Assembly: GCA_951217055.1 (NCBI GenBank)
Contig: OX578282.1
Location: forward strand, 22,193,106 to 22,257,105
DNA from: Gerris lacustris
Taxonomy: Eukaryota; Arthropoda; Insecta; Hemiptera; Gerridae
DNA length: 64,000 bases
Reading direction: 5' to 3'
The translations under genes were made by a program, and so were the position numbers. How positions within the stretch are numbered: the first letter of the stretch is position 1; every line of letters starts with the position of its first letter. The notes beneath the pieces are model-generated. The model saw only the letters and a program-made list of their open reading frames with translations, did no database searches and was not told where the DNA came from. Shown here piece by piece: positions 22,793 through 34,327 of this stretch.

Positions 22793-24567
22793 ATGACGCA
22801 TTTGTGAAACCTTTGCTCATTAGGGACTATTTTATGAAATTATGAAAGCGATTAATTTATTTATTATCGATTTTCTTTTATTTTTTTTTCTTTTGGCATT
22901 AGTGCATCCTTAAATATGTATATATTTATTTTGTATGTATGTATGTATGTGTGTGCACATTAGTATTCTATTTTGTTTTTCTTTTGTACATGAATTTTAA
23001 TCGTTATTTCTTTTACCTCTCTCATTCTACCTTAAACTTATTCTAATTCTATATAGTTTATCGTGTTATAACAATTATTTGAATTTATAGTTGTTGTGTG
23101 ACAAGAATTCTATTTCTTGATTATTATTCAGTTTAATTGCAATTAACACTCTATTTTCTGAAATGGTTTAAAGACATGTGTTTTAAAAATAATTGGACAA
23201 GATGAACTTTACTATACACCATGCAGTCACTATGTTATTTTATATACGAAACCTTTAACATATTACTCTCTTATAACATTCTTATTGTATATTCTGTTCG
23301 TTCGTTATACTTACTTTTTAAAGTTCAATGACTTAATTATAAATTTGTTTCGGTTTGCTAAATTTATTTATTAATAAAATGTCTCTTGCTTTTGCAGAAC
23401 TGGTTCTAAAATATTTTTAATAATAATAATTTAGATCCTTATCATTTTATTTTATTTTGATTATTTTTATCTTTATTTCTTTTTACTGTAGTCTTTATAT
23501 GCCGACAATTATCAGATTCGGTTAAAATAATTTATTTAAACTTCATCATTTAACAAATTTCATCGAATGATAAACCTAGATCCCCCGATTGGTTTGTTAG
23601 ATTCTGGAACCTCAATGTAGAAATATCGAATAATAATAATTCAGGATTCATTCAGGGTTGAATGAATCCTAGTTATAAAATATGCCTTAATGAAGATAAT
23701 GTTGAAAATTAATTTACTATCCTAATTTTGTTCTTTTTGTTACAAACTTTTTTTTTATCTTTCTATCACCATTTGTTATCATATATATATATATATTTTT
23801 TTATTATTATTATTATTTTTATCATCAATATAGCTGTAGATTGGCTCAAATAATAAAGTTCGTATTAAAATGTGTTTGTTCAATAAATTGTTGTGCAATT
23901 CTTATCAAATTCAAATAAAACTAACCCGGAACAAATAAAGCCTATAAGCTACCCAGTTATTAAATATGTAACACCAAGAACAATAGCTAAAATAACAAAA
24001 TATATTTTTTAAATTAATGGTTAGTGTAACCTTGTTTCTTTTCAATAACCTTACTTTATATATATTATAATTAAAAGAACTTTTGATTACCTGTGTGCAA
24101 CCGGATTTTTTTAAATAATATCAATATAAATCAAATATTAATAAATATAGTTTAAAAAAGAACAAAAAAAACATTAAATCAATGTTTCATAAAAAAAACG
24201 TTAAATAATTTTTCACTATTTTTTTCTTTATTTATTTAATATAATATATTTATACATATATGAACTTAAATATTTTAAAAACTATAATGTATTACTGTGA
24301 TATTTTTCTGTGCGTGACTTTATGTTTATGATAAAACTTTTTTTTCTTTTTATTAGTATTATTATTTTTCGTTTATTTTCTTTCACGAAAGAGTCCAGCT
24401 GGGGCGATTCATTTTTTTGAAGGGAGGTCTTTTTCGTTCAACTTTTTTTTTTTTTTTTAAAAAAGGAACGGTCCGAGGTGATTTATTAAAGGAATCTTGT
24501 ACGTTATTTACAGTGTGCTGGATATGAGATTTTTATTCAAATCGGATGAATAATAGATTTATATATT
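22791..24567. other. AT-rich gap with one perfect hairpin
   Basis: Apart from the hairpin at 23643-23670, a (GTAT)n run near 22934-22951 and a (TTA)n run near 23802-23816, no gene or element was recognised. A small GC-richer patch lies at about 24390-24440. Confidence 0.35.
23643..23670. repeat. Perfect 12-bp stem, 4-nt loop hairpin
   Basis: AGGATTCATTCA, then GGGT, then TGAATGAATCCT. The stem is too short for a typical miRNA precursor. It may be a small foldback or recombination footprint. Confidence 0.8.
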
Positions 24568-25210
24568 TTGATTTTTTTTCTTTTTCCCCTTCTCTTTTAA
24601 TATTATTTTACTCCCCCTCTTTCCCTTTTCTTGTTCCTTCTTCCCTCTTTTATCTATTATGTTTCTGCTAATTCTATCTTATGTTCTTTTTAGTCTTGTT
24701 TCTCTGTCTATTACACTTCTTCTCCATCCTCTTATATACTTTTTCTTGTTCTTTCTTTATTATTTCTTCTGGTATTTCTCTCTTTTTCATTTTTCTTCTT
24801 CTCTTTCCCTCTTACACTTCTTCTCCGCCCTTCTTATATACCTTTTCTTTTTTTTCTCAGTCTTTCTATATTTTTTCTTCTATATCTTTTTTATGTTCTT
24901 TTTCTTCCTCTTTCTCTGTCTATTACTCCTCTTTTCCGTCCCATATGTACCTTAACTTGTTTCTTTTCTTTATTATTTCTTCTACATCTTTCTCATGTTC
25001 CGTTTATCATCTCTTTCTCTCTATTCCTATATTAGGTATTTCTTTTATATTTTTCTTATGTAACACTTCTTATTTCTTTATCTACTCTCTCTTTCTATAT
25101 TATTTCCTTTTCAACCCTCTTATGTTCCTTTTCTTTATTTTTTCTTCTTCCTCAAACTAAATAATTTCATCTCTACCCCTATCATGTTCATTTTTCTTTG
25201 CCACACTACT
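24568..25210 (+). repeat. ~640-bp polypyrimidine tract with degenerate ~100-110 bp repeats
   Basis: The plus strand is overwhelmingly C and T. Phrases such as TTACACTTCTTCTCC recur at 24711 and 24812, with a related TTACTCCTCTTTTCC at 24922, and CTTATTATTTCTTC-like words recur throughout, indicating an old tandem array. Frames of 98 and 159 codons here (F, L and S only) are artefacts of purine-free sequence. Such tracts can form triplex DNA. Confidence 0.85.
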
Positions 25211-25475
25211 TTTTTTTATTTTTTGTCCTTTTTTATACAGTAAGGGAATTGAATATTGATTACCTTTATGAATAAATTTAGTTTCAGAATTAAATTCAAT
25301 AAGTGTTTGGACATTGTATTTTTTATATATTAATTTTTTTTTTATTGGAACCTTATTCGATTTAATTTAGAAGCAACTTTTGTTAAATTTAACGTAATTA
25401 GAGCACACCACCTCTAGGCCATGTTATTTTAATTCATTTTGTTACTCTGTTAATTATTTTCATTAGTTATGTTTT
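25211..25475. other. AT-rich gap
   Basis: Nothing recognised between the polypyrimidine tract and element P copy 2. Confidence 0.4.
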
Positions 25476-25653
25476 AATTAGTTATAAATTTTAATTTTAA
25501 TCAAATTATAATTATCATTAACTACGGGAGACATACAGAGAAAAAAAGACCCCAGCACCGGGACTTAACTATAATTTGATTAAAATTAAAATATAATCTT
25601 TCCGTAGTAAGAATACTACCTAAAACTTAAAAATTTGAATTAGTTATAAATTT
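25476..25653. mobile_element. Palindromic SINE-like element P, copy 2, with 16-bp target duplication
   Basis: AATTAGTTATAAATTT occurs at 25476-25491 and 25638-25653. The insert (25492-25637) begins with module M (AATCAAATTATAATTATC, then ACTACGGGAGACATACAGAG), keeps only AGACCCCAGCACCGGGACT of the tRNA-like centre, retains a remnant of the opposite module (TATAATTTGATT), and ends with the tail CTTTCCGTAGTAAGAATACT...AACTTAAAAATTTG. It lies opposite to copy 1, with the centre deleted relative to it. Confidence 0.78.
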
Positions 25654-26514
25654 GTAAAATTGTGTTGTAACAATTGCGGAGTATTTTAAAAGTTATATAT
25701 GACAAAACCATTAACTTTGGTAAATTAAAATTGACTTTTTGTATCAGATAAAGATTACACTTTCCTCATGATAGCCATGAATATGCCCCGGAGAGGCAAC
25801 CCATGATGAAAATGAAATAAATGTGAACTTATTATTTTATATAACCCTTAAACAACCCGCAAATAATATAAGAGTAATTATGAGGTTAATAGCTTTTATC
25901 AGTAATGCAAGTAAATTTGATAAATTTTACATGGTTAAAGTGTGGACTATTTTCGTACATATTTCACCTAGTAAGATAGGTTAATAACAAAGAAAGTAAC
26001 TTTGTTACGTGTAAAATACTTTAGAAATTAACAAATCGACGAACTAACTTGTTACATTTTTACGTGGTGAGAAATGGTAACTAAAGTTATAGAAAAAAAA
26101 TACTATAATCAATGTAGGATAGGTTAGAACAATAAAGATACCACTTAGAAGAAAAAACTTAGTTACATTTAACCACATTAAATGGCTTTGTATTACCAAT
26201 GAATTTGATTAATTTATTTTATAAGAACAGGTAAACTCATAGAGTGAATGAGAATACTAAACTTTCCGATAGATTTGTAATCACTTAATGTTAATTAAAT
26301 CAAAAATACAAGATATGAAATGTGCAAATCGGTTTTGTGCGTCTACATTTGTTAGTTGTTCCAAAGAAGAATTTGTACAATATTACTCTTAGTGTCATAA
26401 AGAATACGGAACAGTAATAAGCAACTGATCATCTCTATTGTACACTATTTAGATGATTACTGATTATACTCAGTGTTAAATTACATTTTATTTTGTAAAC
26501 TATTTTACTTACTG

Positions 26515-26568
<54 letters not shown>

Positions 26569-27467
26569 ACTTCTTTAAAATTTGGATGAATAACAATTAG
26601 GTAATTTATTTTTGACTTTTACATACCTGCCATTGCACTAATAACCAATATGTTATTCTTGTCTATAATATACTTAAATAACGGATCAGAGATCAAACTC
26701 AACTAGAATTATTTTTAATTTTTAAAAGTCTATCTAAGGATGTAGTTAAAATAAATTTGAATGAGGAGTATCGTTTAAAAAAAAATACAATTTTAGTTAA
26801 ATAGACTATGAAATCGAATTTTCCATTAGTATGTTTATAGTTAGTTGTTATGTATCTTAGATGGATTTTTTTAAAGTATAAAACATATTATAAAGATTTA
26901 AACTTATTATAATTTTAGACATCTTATTTTTTTTAAGAAAACAAAATGGAAAAGAGATAATTTGTAATTCAAATTTGTCTTATATTCGTATATATTTAAC
27001 TAATTGCTGGGACGACTTCTTTAAACGATATTATATTCTATATATAGGAGTTTTGATCGAGTTTTTGATGATGCCTTCAGGCAATTGTTGCATTTTGTTT
27101 CTGTACTGAAAATTTCACACGGAAAGTTTAAGTCGAAAACCTGTTTTTTATTTCGACTTGACGTCCCATCAAAATAAATTAGTTAACTAAAGTAATATTT
27201 ATAAATTTTTATTTATAATTAAATACCAATAATAATAGTGATTTTACCGTGAAAAGTGACGTAAAAGGATGTTTTTTTCTTGATTAAAATGAGTCTAGAT
27301 AGAGGACGCTACCTCTAAGCCCCTAATGGAGACACCCAAGACCAAAATCTAAGGTCTTTTATCCGTTAACTTCACTTGTTATTGTGAGGTACAAATTTTT
27401 CGTTTAAGTAAAAACGACAACCCTTATAAATTCTTGTGCTTGTCTGACAAACTTGATCTTCGAAAGC
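25654..27467. other. AT-rich gap containing a T49 run
   Basis: Besides the T run at 26517-26565 no feature was recognised. Open frames are below 60 codons. Confidence 0.4.
26517..26565 (+). repeat. T49 homopolymer
   Basis: 49 consecutive T residues, the longest homopolymer in the window. Its length is likely polymorphic or imprecisely assembled. It could be the A-tail of a minus-strand retroposon, but no retroposon body adjoins it. Confidence 0.9.
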
Positions 27468-27600
27468 ACTCTGCAAAAAAATTTGAAACTCTGCAGTTAT
27501 ACTATGTGTAATAACCCAATCACAACGCCAAAAGTACTCTGCAAAAAAATTTGAAACTTAGCAGTTATACTATGTGTAATAAATGACCCAATCACAAAAA
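27468..27600 (+). repeat. Two-copy 68-bp tandem duplication
   Basis: ACTCTGCAAAAAAATTTGAA and TTATACTATGTGTAATAA recur at a 68-bp offset with few differences. The 75-codon minus frame across it is not supported as a gene. Confidence 0.9.
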
Positions 27601-27903
27601 AATAGGGAAGCCCCAAAAAACATCCCTTATAAACTAGGGGTTGATGTTTAAAGGGGTTGAAATGTGTATTTAATGGAAATGCATGTGGGGTGTTAAATGA
27701 AAGTGGAAGACGCCCTAAGTACAAATATATATTTGGTTTTGTTTTTGTACGAATCTAAGTTCCAGCAAAAATGTATATGAACTAATTTATTTTATCCAAA
27801 TTATGGGGATTTAAAATAATAAAAATCGGGTACGGAGTACCTCGGAACTTTTCCTCACTTCAGAGGCCACTAAAGTGGCCTCTCCTACTGCTTCGCAGCA
27901 GGA

Positions 27904-27952
27904 GGAAGCAGCATTTGATGGGGTCAGTACTTGGATGGGTGACCGTTCTGAA
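27904..27952 (+). pseudogene. 5S rRNA-derived fragment (internal control region)
   Basis: GGTCAGTACTTGGATGGGTG followed by ACCG (27922-27945) matches the conserved 3' part of the 5S internal promoter (GGTTAGTACTTGGATGGGTG) except one base. Similarity extends from GAAGCAGC upstream to about GAA downstream, roughly 49 nt. The rest of 5S rRNA is absent, so this is a fragment, not a gene. Known precedents are 5S-derived SINEs (SINE3 class); whether this one drives Pol III transcription cannot be seen. Confidence 0.75.
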
Positions 27953-28480
27953 TTAACTGATTTATTATCATTCTTAAAAAAAAAAACAATATTTTTAATA
28001 CCTATATTTTTTTTTATTATTTGAAGTTTGGCGGTATTTTGACAGATGTAAACAAACTTTGACGTCATCAAAATTATCGCACTAATAAATAATTATATTC
28101 GCTTATAACTTTTAAACTAATTAATGGAATTTCATCTTAGAGTTTTTTTTATATTCGTTCCTTAATTTTTTCCGGTTCCATCGATATGCTATATGTCAAA
28201 ACCCTATTTATACTTTCGGTATTATTAACCGTCAAAGTTTAAAAATTCAAAATGAAATTTGGCGGGCTTGTTTCTCATACAGAGAGGTACATTCGTGCCA
28301 AATTTCAGCTTGATTAGGACCATTTTTTACGATTTTTTTTAAATTTTTGCTGAGCAAACTGGGTGTAAGATGGCGGAAAAAGTTGATTTTCCGTGCGGCA
28401 CCACTACTGGTTAGGACGGATTTTTCTGCCAAGATTCCACTCTCTAGGTTAAATACCTTGGGCGCTACGATGATAACTCA

Positions 28481-28550
28481 CATACATACATACACACATA
28501 TATACATACATACACAAATTCATACTTACACACATACATACATACAGACG
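28481..28550 (+). repeat. (ACAT)n-rich microsatellite
   Basis: Imperfect ACAT/ACAC/ATAT repeats, embedded in the dispersed repeat around it. Confidence 0.9.
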
Positions 28551-28920
28551 TCATCCTGAAAACACTCAGGAGGTCTTAAAAACACCTAAAACAACGGATA
28601 ATTCCGTTGAAATCTCGAAAATAAAATTTTTGGTGAAAACAATACTTTTCCTACTATAGGTAGTGAGGAAAAGTAAAAATTAAAATAAATCCTTGAGAAT
28701 GTTTATATTTACGAAGAAGCGAGATGCTCTTGAAGTTAAGAGAATGGATTTTACTGGTGAATTTGATCGATTATAGCCAAAGATTTTATTGGTATCTGTA
28801 CTTTTATTTATAAATAGATATTGTAAACTTACTTGTTTTTAATAAGGTCTTTTTTATTTTATTAAATACAAGTAAATTTAGAAAATCTAGGTTGAAGTAG
28901 TCTTTTTTGGTATTAAAGAT

Positions 28921-29125
28921 AATAAGAAGGTAGGGTTAGCGAGATGCTGTCAAATAAAACACATAGTTTAAGGTTTATGCTAACGTTTAGAGTCAACATC
29001 TATTTAATTTTTATGTTATAATTTGTGTATTTGCTCTGATGATGCTAATAAATTTAGCGAAACGTTAGCATAAACCTTAAACTGTGTTTTATTTGACAGC
29101 ATCTCGCTAACCCTACCTTCTTATT
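28921..29125. mobile_element. Foldback element with 65-bp arms and a hammerhead-like loop
   Basis: The arms 28921-28986 and 29061-29125 are inverted copies differing by a 2-base indel (ACACATAG / ACACAG); both contain TTAGCGAGATGCTGTCAAAT. In the loop, CTGATGA (29036-29042), then GCTAA...TTAGC, then GAAAC (29059-29063) resembles a hammerhead core with stem II, and the arms would form a long stem III. Stem I is poor and one extra U lies before stem II, so activity is doubtful. Confidence 0.75.
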
Positions 29126-31429
29126 ACTCTTGATCTGTCACGAACTACCTTAATTATTAAAGATAATATTTAAAAGTAAATGTTAATAGCTTATACCAAA
29201 ACAAATGTTTTAATATTGACCGTTTAAGACTTTTTACGTTCTCATAAGTTTACTAAGTATATAGAGAGAGAAAAAATTGCGATGACGCAAAAATTCGCTA
29301 TGTAGCTATATTTTAATAAATTTTTAGGATTTACACATATTACAAAAAAACGCCAAATTATTAGACTGGTTTTGATCACAGCATAATAGTGACAAGAATA
29401 AACTTTTAGGTAAAAAACCTTATTTGTAAAGTACATATTAGGTTTTAATTGCATTTGTTTTATTTCTTTCATATTATGATTAAGTTCATTTTCTTTAATA
29501 AACTTACTTTTCTGTGATTTTATCTGCTGAATTAAAACTAATTTTAATGAAAAAAATTGTTAACTCCTAAATAAGACACACTTTTGGTGCCACATATGTT
29601 TAAAATGTATTTTTTAAATATATATTTCTTCTACTGTTATTATAAGCGTAAAGACACTTGGTTTTTAATTGTAGAAGAAAAAAATACTTGAAAGAGCTCT
29701 AGAGGTAAAAATGCATGGTGGGCTCTTGAGGCCACCCTTATAGACGATGCAGTAACATCGCTAGTGTCAAATTACCCCCAACCATGTTTTAATCAATATT
29801 CTTCTTTTATTAATATAATATGACAAACTATACTTTGACTGAGTACACCCCTTTTTTTCGTACACTTTTTTTTGTACTCGCCCCCCTCGACCAGATGGTT
29901 GGTTTTCATGATGGCGGTGGTTTGGTTTACATACTCCCTACCGCCATTTTGTTCTTTACCTCCTCTTCCCCCCACTTTTATTTCTTATCTCGCCTTTGAT
30001 TATTATCACCTGCTGACCACTTCCTGTTTCCTAAGGATTCTTTTTTTTTTAACCAGGTATTTATTTCTCCTTTTTTTTCCTTTATTGTGTTACCTTTTAA
30101 AACTTTTTTTGCGGTCTGTGAAGTCTTCTTGTCTGTCTTTTTTTATTTTTATCCTTCCATACTTTTTTCCGCACGTGAAACCACTGATCATCCGCCGTTT
30201 TTTAAACTTTAACTTTTAGATGTTTCCTTTAAAACCATTTTCTTAGATTTTTTTTTTTTCCGAAAAATAAACTTTTACGTTTAATCCCTTCCTTTTAAAA
30301 GAATAGAATCTTTAAACCTAAGATCTTAAAACTTTCAAGAAAAAAGAACTTCCTTGTACCTTCTCTTCTTACTTCTTCTTCAATTTGCGGTAGTTTAATA
30401 ATATTCCATTTTTTTTCTTAACGTGAGAATTAAGTATTAAGTTTCAAAATGAAGAATACATTTTTTTTTTAATCTAAGAACTGTCTCTTTAAAGAAAAAA
30501 AAAGATAATTATAGAGTCTTCATTCCTTTTCAGAATTTATTTGGGCGGAACTATAAGAATTTGTAGACCTCAATTAATAAGAATAGAATTCCCTTCTGAA
30601 GAAAAATGTACCCTTCTATTTATTATTTCGAAATACGTCCTATTCAAAAGCTCAAATAACAAAAAAACAGGAAAATTATTGTCAAGTTTCACAAGCTTGT
30701 GGATTTTATAGGTAATTGAGCCAGATGTTTTATACTCATTGTGGTACAATTGAGATGAAAATTAGTGGTTTTAAAGGACGGGATGAAGCAATTGAAGATT
30801 TAAATAGAAAATCAAATAAACATCTTTTCCTTTGATATTCGAATGGAATTTGTTGTTTAACTACTAGTTTAAAAACACGAGAACCTCTTATCAAGTGTAA
30901 TAATTTTATATTTTTTATAGTTGCGTTATTTATTTTTTGTTCAGAAGCTAAACTGTAACTATAATTATCTCTTCAGTTCAAAAGAACTTAGACTAACTAA
31001 GCAAATAACTATTTATTTGTCTTAAAAACATTTTATAAATGACTATTCCAAGAAAAGAAAAAATTTGATTTCTAAAATAATATATGGTAATAACCAGGAT
31101 GTTCTTAGACGCATTAATGGGAAAATATGATGTAATTACGAGTATACTAAATTAAGGACAAGCAAACTAGTATTTAGTAGTCGTCAAAACTATTTTAAAC
31201 TGACTATTACATCAAAAATTAATAAATAATCTAACACATTGATAATATTTTGTTGATTTGTTTTTCGTTTGTTTGCACTAGCACAGTGTAATATAATTTT
31301 GAATTTTCTGTCCTAAAATATAGAGAAATTAAAACCTTTATTTGTTTCTGTACACTTTTAAGAAATATTTATTTGGATAATATGACAATGATTCGAATGT
31401 ATTGGATTATATTATATATATTTAATAAT
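29126..31429. other. AT-rich gap, no gene seen
   Basis: The plus frame 29872-30219 (115 codons, hydrophobic) overlaps a minus frame and comes from pyrimidine-rich DNA. Nothing else was recognised. Confidence 0.35.
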
Positions 31430-31722
31430 CAGGCCCGTCGAGAGGGGGCGGCAGGTACGGCTGATGCCGGGGGGCCCGGACCTCCCCTAAAGGGCCCCGA
31501 TCTCAAGCCCCGAACACCCAATCACGCCAATATTTATGATTGAAATATTAAATAATTATATTATAATAATAATTAAAAATAATATTAAAGTTGTCAGCCA
31601 AGTGTGGTGATTAAGTTTGAGAGTAACTTCGCTGAGTTAAGAGTAATTCGCTTCCCAGTACCGAGACTGAGAAGCGAAAAATTACTAAACCTTATCCCGA
31701 AGGGTTTCAAGAAAAATCCACA

Positions 31723-31880
31723 GAGAACCCAGAAAATCGCTTCAAAGTTGAAGTTTTTTATGTTTTAATTGACAGTGTGATTGGAAACTTGAGTGATCCA
31801 TACCAAGCAGTCAACAAAATCAATGATTAATGATTTGTTCAGTTTTATTTGGACATATCCAAAGTTGAAAAAATATTAAA
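31723..31880 (+). pseudogene. hAT transposase fragment, broken
   Basis: Frame from 31723 reads ENPENRFKVEVFYVLIDSVI, then GNLSDPYQAVNKIND and stops. After a small duplication (AATGATTAATGATTT) the next frame continues LFSFIWTYPKLKKY. The pattern (FKVEVFYVLIDSVIGNL, then A-x-x-x-I-N, then LFSFIW) is that of the central hAT transposase region in ZMYM1/TTF-zinc-finger-like proteins. No zinc finger, catalytic DDE context or dimerisation domain survives. It sits about 290 bp inside the left end of the 31430-35083 element, consistent with being its original transposase. Confidence 0.75.
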
Positions 31881-32094
31881 TACACCACCATTCATTTTCA
31901 ACCATGCATGGTTGAAAAATCCGGCATGCTAGCCTGAAAGACACTACAATGGTTTCTTCTGTCATAAAAATTCATATTTCCTACTAGTAGGTTTTGGAGG
32001 CCCCCTGGAAACTTTTAGGTGCCCCTCAATTTCCCTTCAAAGGGCCCCCCACTCGGCGGGGTCTGCGGGTCCCTTATTGCCACCACTTTTTCCT

Positions 32095-32300
32095 ACTTCC
32101 TACAATACTAGCTGGATATCCGTGCTTCGCTACAAAGTTTATTTTAATTTGATAAGTTTACAAACTACCGTCAAGAGAGACTATTTTACTATGCGAGAAT
32201 ATCTAGATTCTATCCCTCCCACTTATTTCTATATCCCCCTCCTCTTTGATAAGATAATTTGCAAATATCCCAAATTTACCCCCCTCCTAAATGACAATAT
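32095..32300 (+). repeat. Dispersed repeat beginning TACTAGCTGGATA, copy 1
   Basis: From ACTAGCTGGATATCCGTGCT through GAGAATATCTAGATT and TTTGATAAGATAATTTGCA it matches 34328-34520. The ACTAGCTG...CTTCGCTAC opening is common in invertebrate dispersed repeats whose class I cannot name. Non-coding despite a 78-codon frame. Confidence 0.8.
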
Positions 32301-32314
32301 GACAAAACTGTAGA

Positions 32315-32849
32315 TAACAACTATTACTGTACTCTTAAAGAGCTTTTTAACGATATGCATCATGAAGGGTATTCATTACTTTGACCCAATATTCATCACT
32401 TGAGTTGTACCCCGTACCCCTGTGTACCAAAATTTAAATTTCGAAAATTCATGTAGACAGTGACCTTCCCATTGCTTTGAAGGTCAAGTGTGAAAATTTT
32501 CATCGAGATCAGACAACAACTGAAGATTTGTATAAAGAACATACACACATGCGTTGACTTTTAGATCTATTTTTCCATTTTATCCCCTTAAATGTACATA
32601 ACAACAATTACTGTACTCTTAAAGAGCTTTTGAATGATATGCATCATGAAGGGTTTTCATTACTTTTACCCCGTATTCATCACTTGTGTTTACCCCATAC
32701 CCCTGTGTACAAAAATTTAAATTTCTAAATTCTATGTAGACCGTGAGTTTCTCCTTGCTTTGGTAATCAAATATACAAATTTTCATCGAGATCGGACCAA
32801 AACTGTAGATTTGTATATAGAACATGCACATATACCTTGACGGCTGAAC
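32315..32849 (+). repeat. 284-bp tandem duplication
   Basis: Unit 1 begins TAACAACTATTACTGTACTC at 32315 and unit 2 begins TAACAACAATTACTGTACTC at 32599. Both contain GATATGCATCATGAAGGGT, CCCCTGTGTAC and TTTTCATCGAGATCGGACC-like phrases (AGACAAC in unit 1). The second unit ends where a TA-flanked MITE begins. The duplication is diverged, hence old. Confidence 0.88.
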
Positions 32850-32851
32850 TA

Positions 32852-33215
32852 CAGTATATGGGGCTCTTTCTGATAACACGTTATCTCACTATCGACCACT
32901 TTCAAGACTTAATATATCGATATATCTTGTCTGTTAAACTCTTTTATATTTCGATTTGAAACTCTACCTGGTCTATATGATGGTTGTTTTTCTGCAGAAA
33001 TAAGCGCTCTGCGAAGCGGTGTGGTGCGGCGATTCAAAATTCTAGGGCAAACAATTAAGGTTAACAAAATTAAATTCAAACCCGAAACTAACACATTTTC
33101 GTTAAAACGTGTAAAATTACGCAAATCACACATTATTTGGATATATTGAAATATGGCGTCAATATAACAATCGATTGTAGCGATTTGCGATGTATAGTAG
33201 GGGCTCCATATACTG
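32852..33215. mobile_element. TA-flanked MITE (Tc1/mariner-like ends)
   Basis: Left CAGTATATGGGGC (32852) and right GCTCCATATACTG (ending 33215) are inverted with one mismatch, with TA on both sides (32850-32851, 33216-33217). CAGT ends plus a TA duplication suit Tc1/mariner. It is 364 bp. The 74-codon minus frame inside it has no transposase motif. Confidence 0.65.
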
Positions 33216-34327
33216 TAGTTCTACTTTCAACTTGAAATACCATTTGATTTAACTTGTTTTAACAAACAAAGTCTTTTTATTAAACATTTATTAATTTAAA
33301 CTTATATAAACAAAATATTTTTTCACTTATCACAGTCCAATGAGGTTAAACCAATAATGCGAACAAAATTATTAAAAAATAAAATAACAAACATATTTGG
33401 TTTCGGTTAAACTAAAAACATATTTAAAATATAATATTGCCATGAAGAATAATTATTATTTATAATATTTTTATTTTAAACAATTTTTTATAATAAATTT
33501 TAGATTATTTAATTTTGATACGATGGTAGTGTGGTAGCCCTGAAAGAGGCGAGTCACTGGGACGTGTCGGTTTCCCACAGTTTTAGTGCGTCGGCCATAT
33601 TGTTTTTACTTCTCTAATTAGGTCAACAGTAATTTTTGTCGAATCTTACTTTAAATTCACTTTTTAATCGAGGAAAAGTATTTTAAATCGGGTAGCGGGT
33701 CTTTATATTTGTACTGTGTGTTATAATTCAAATGTTTCTTTTTTATTTCTATACGTTTTTCTTTCGAAAAGTACATCTTTCGTGGATGTAGTTTATATTT
33801 TATTCATTGTTCGTTGTTCTGTGTTGAAATCTTGTTTTTGGAGATAAATCGATTTGTTTATGTGTAATATCGATGGTAATATCTTTCAAAGTTAATTCTA
33901 CGTATATTTATAATAGCATTTAGAGAATATAAGGGAATATGAAGATATACATAGGATGGATTGAAAAAACGAAGCGAAGCTATAAAGGTAGATTGATTCT
34001 TTCTATTTACCTATTAAGTTAAATTGAATAATTTATGTTTAGTTATAATAAACAATCTTATTACACAACGATTATGGTAAGAGATAATTTTATTTAAATT
34101 CTTAATCAAACTATTGTTGTTTTCTTTATAGTTATTTTCTTAGAATTAAAATCTATTCAAAAAGTGAAGATTTTTGTTTTATTTATTTATTTTTTATTTT
34201 TTTAATGTAGGAGGGAATTATCTTATAGACTACGTAACATTCCCACCCCCTTAATCTTCCTTCTCGATTATTTTCTGTTACACTCTTTGTTTGTTTTACT
34301 TTTTCTTCGAAATTATTATTTTATGTT

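Larger units (their letters stand above)
27847..28674. repeat. Dispersed repeat with 13-bp inverted ends and an internal 5S rRNA-like segment
   Basis: ACTTTTCCTCACT at 27847-27859 is the exact reverse complement of 28662-28674. Near the left end are two hairpins (AGAGGCCACTAAAGTGGCCT and CCTACTGCTTCGCAGCAGG) and a 5S-like stretch. The right half has the phrase GCCAAATTTCAGCTTGATTA, AAGATGGCGG, an ACAT-rich run and a terminal hairpin around CCTACTATAGGTAGTG. It may be one 828-bp element or two abutting repeats. Target duplication not identified. Non-coding. Confidence 0.55.

Noticed and set aside
23643..23670. miRNA precursor
   Set aside because: The 12-bp stem and 4-nt loop are too short; no extended pairing was found in the flanks.
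24659..25160. 98- and 159-codon overlapping frames
   Set aside because: They translate a polypyrimidine tract into F, L, S and Y only; purine-free sequence lacks stop codons.
27904..27952. A functional 5S rRNA gene
   Set aside because: Only about 49 nt resemble 5S rRNA; the rest of the gene is absent on both sides.
28481..28550. CRISPR-like array
   Set aside because: It is a simple ACAT-type microsatellite with no spacers, in a eukaryotic context.
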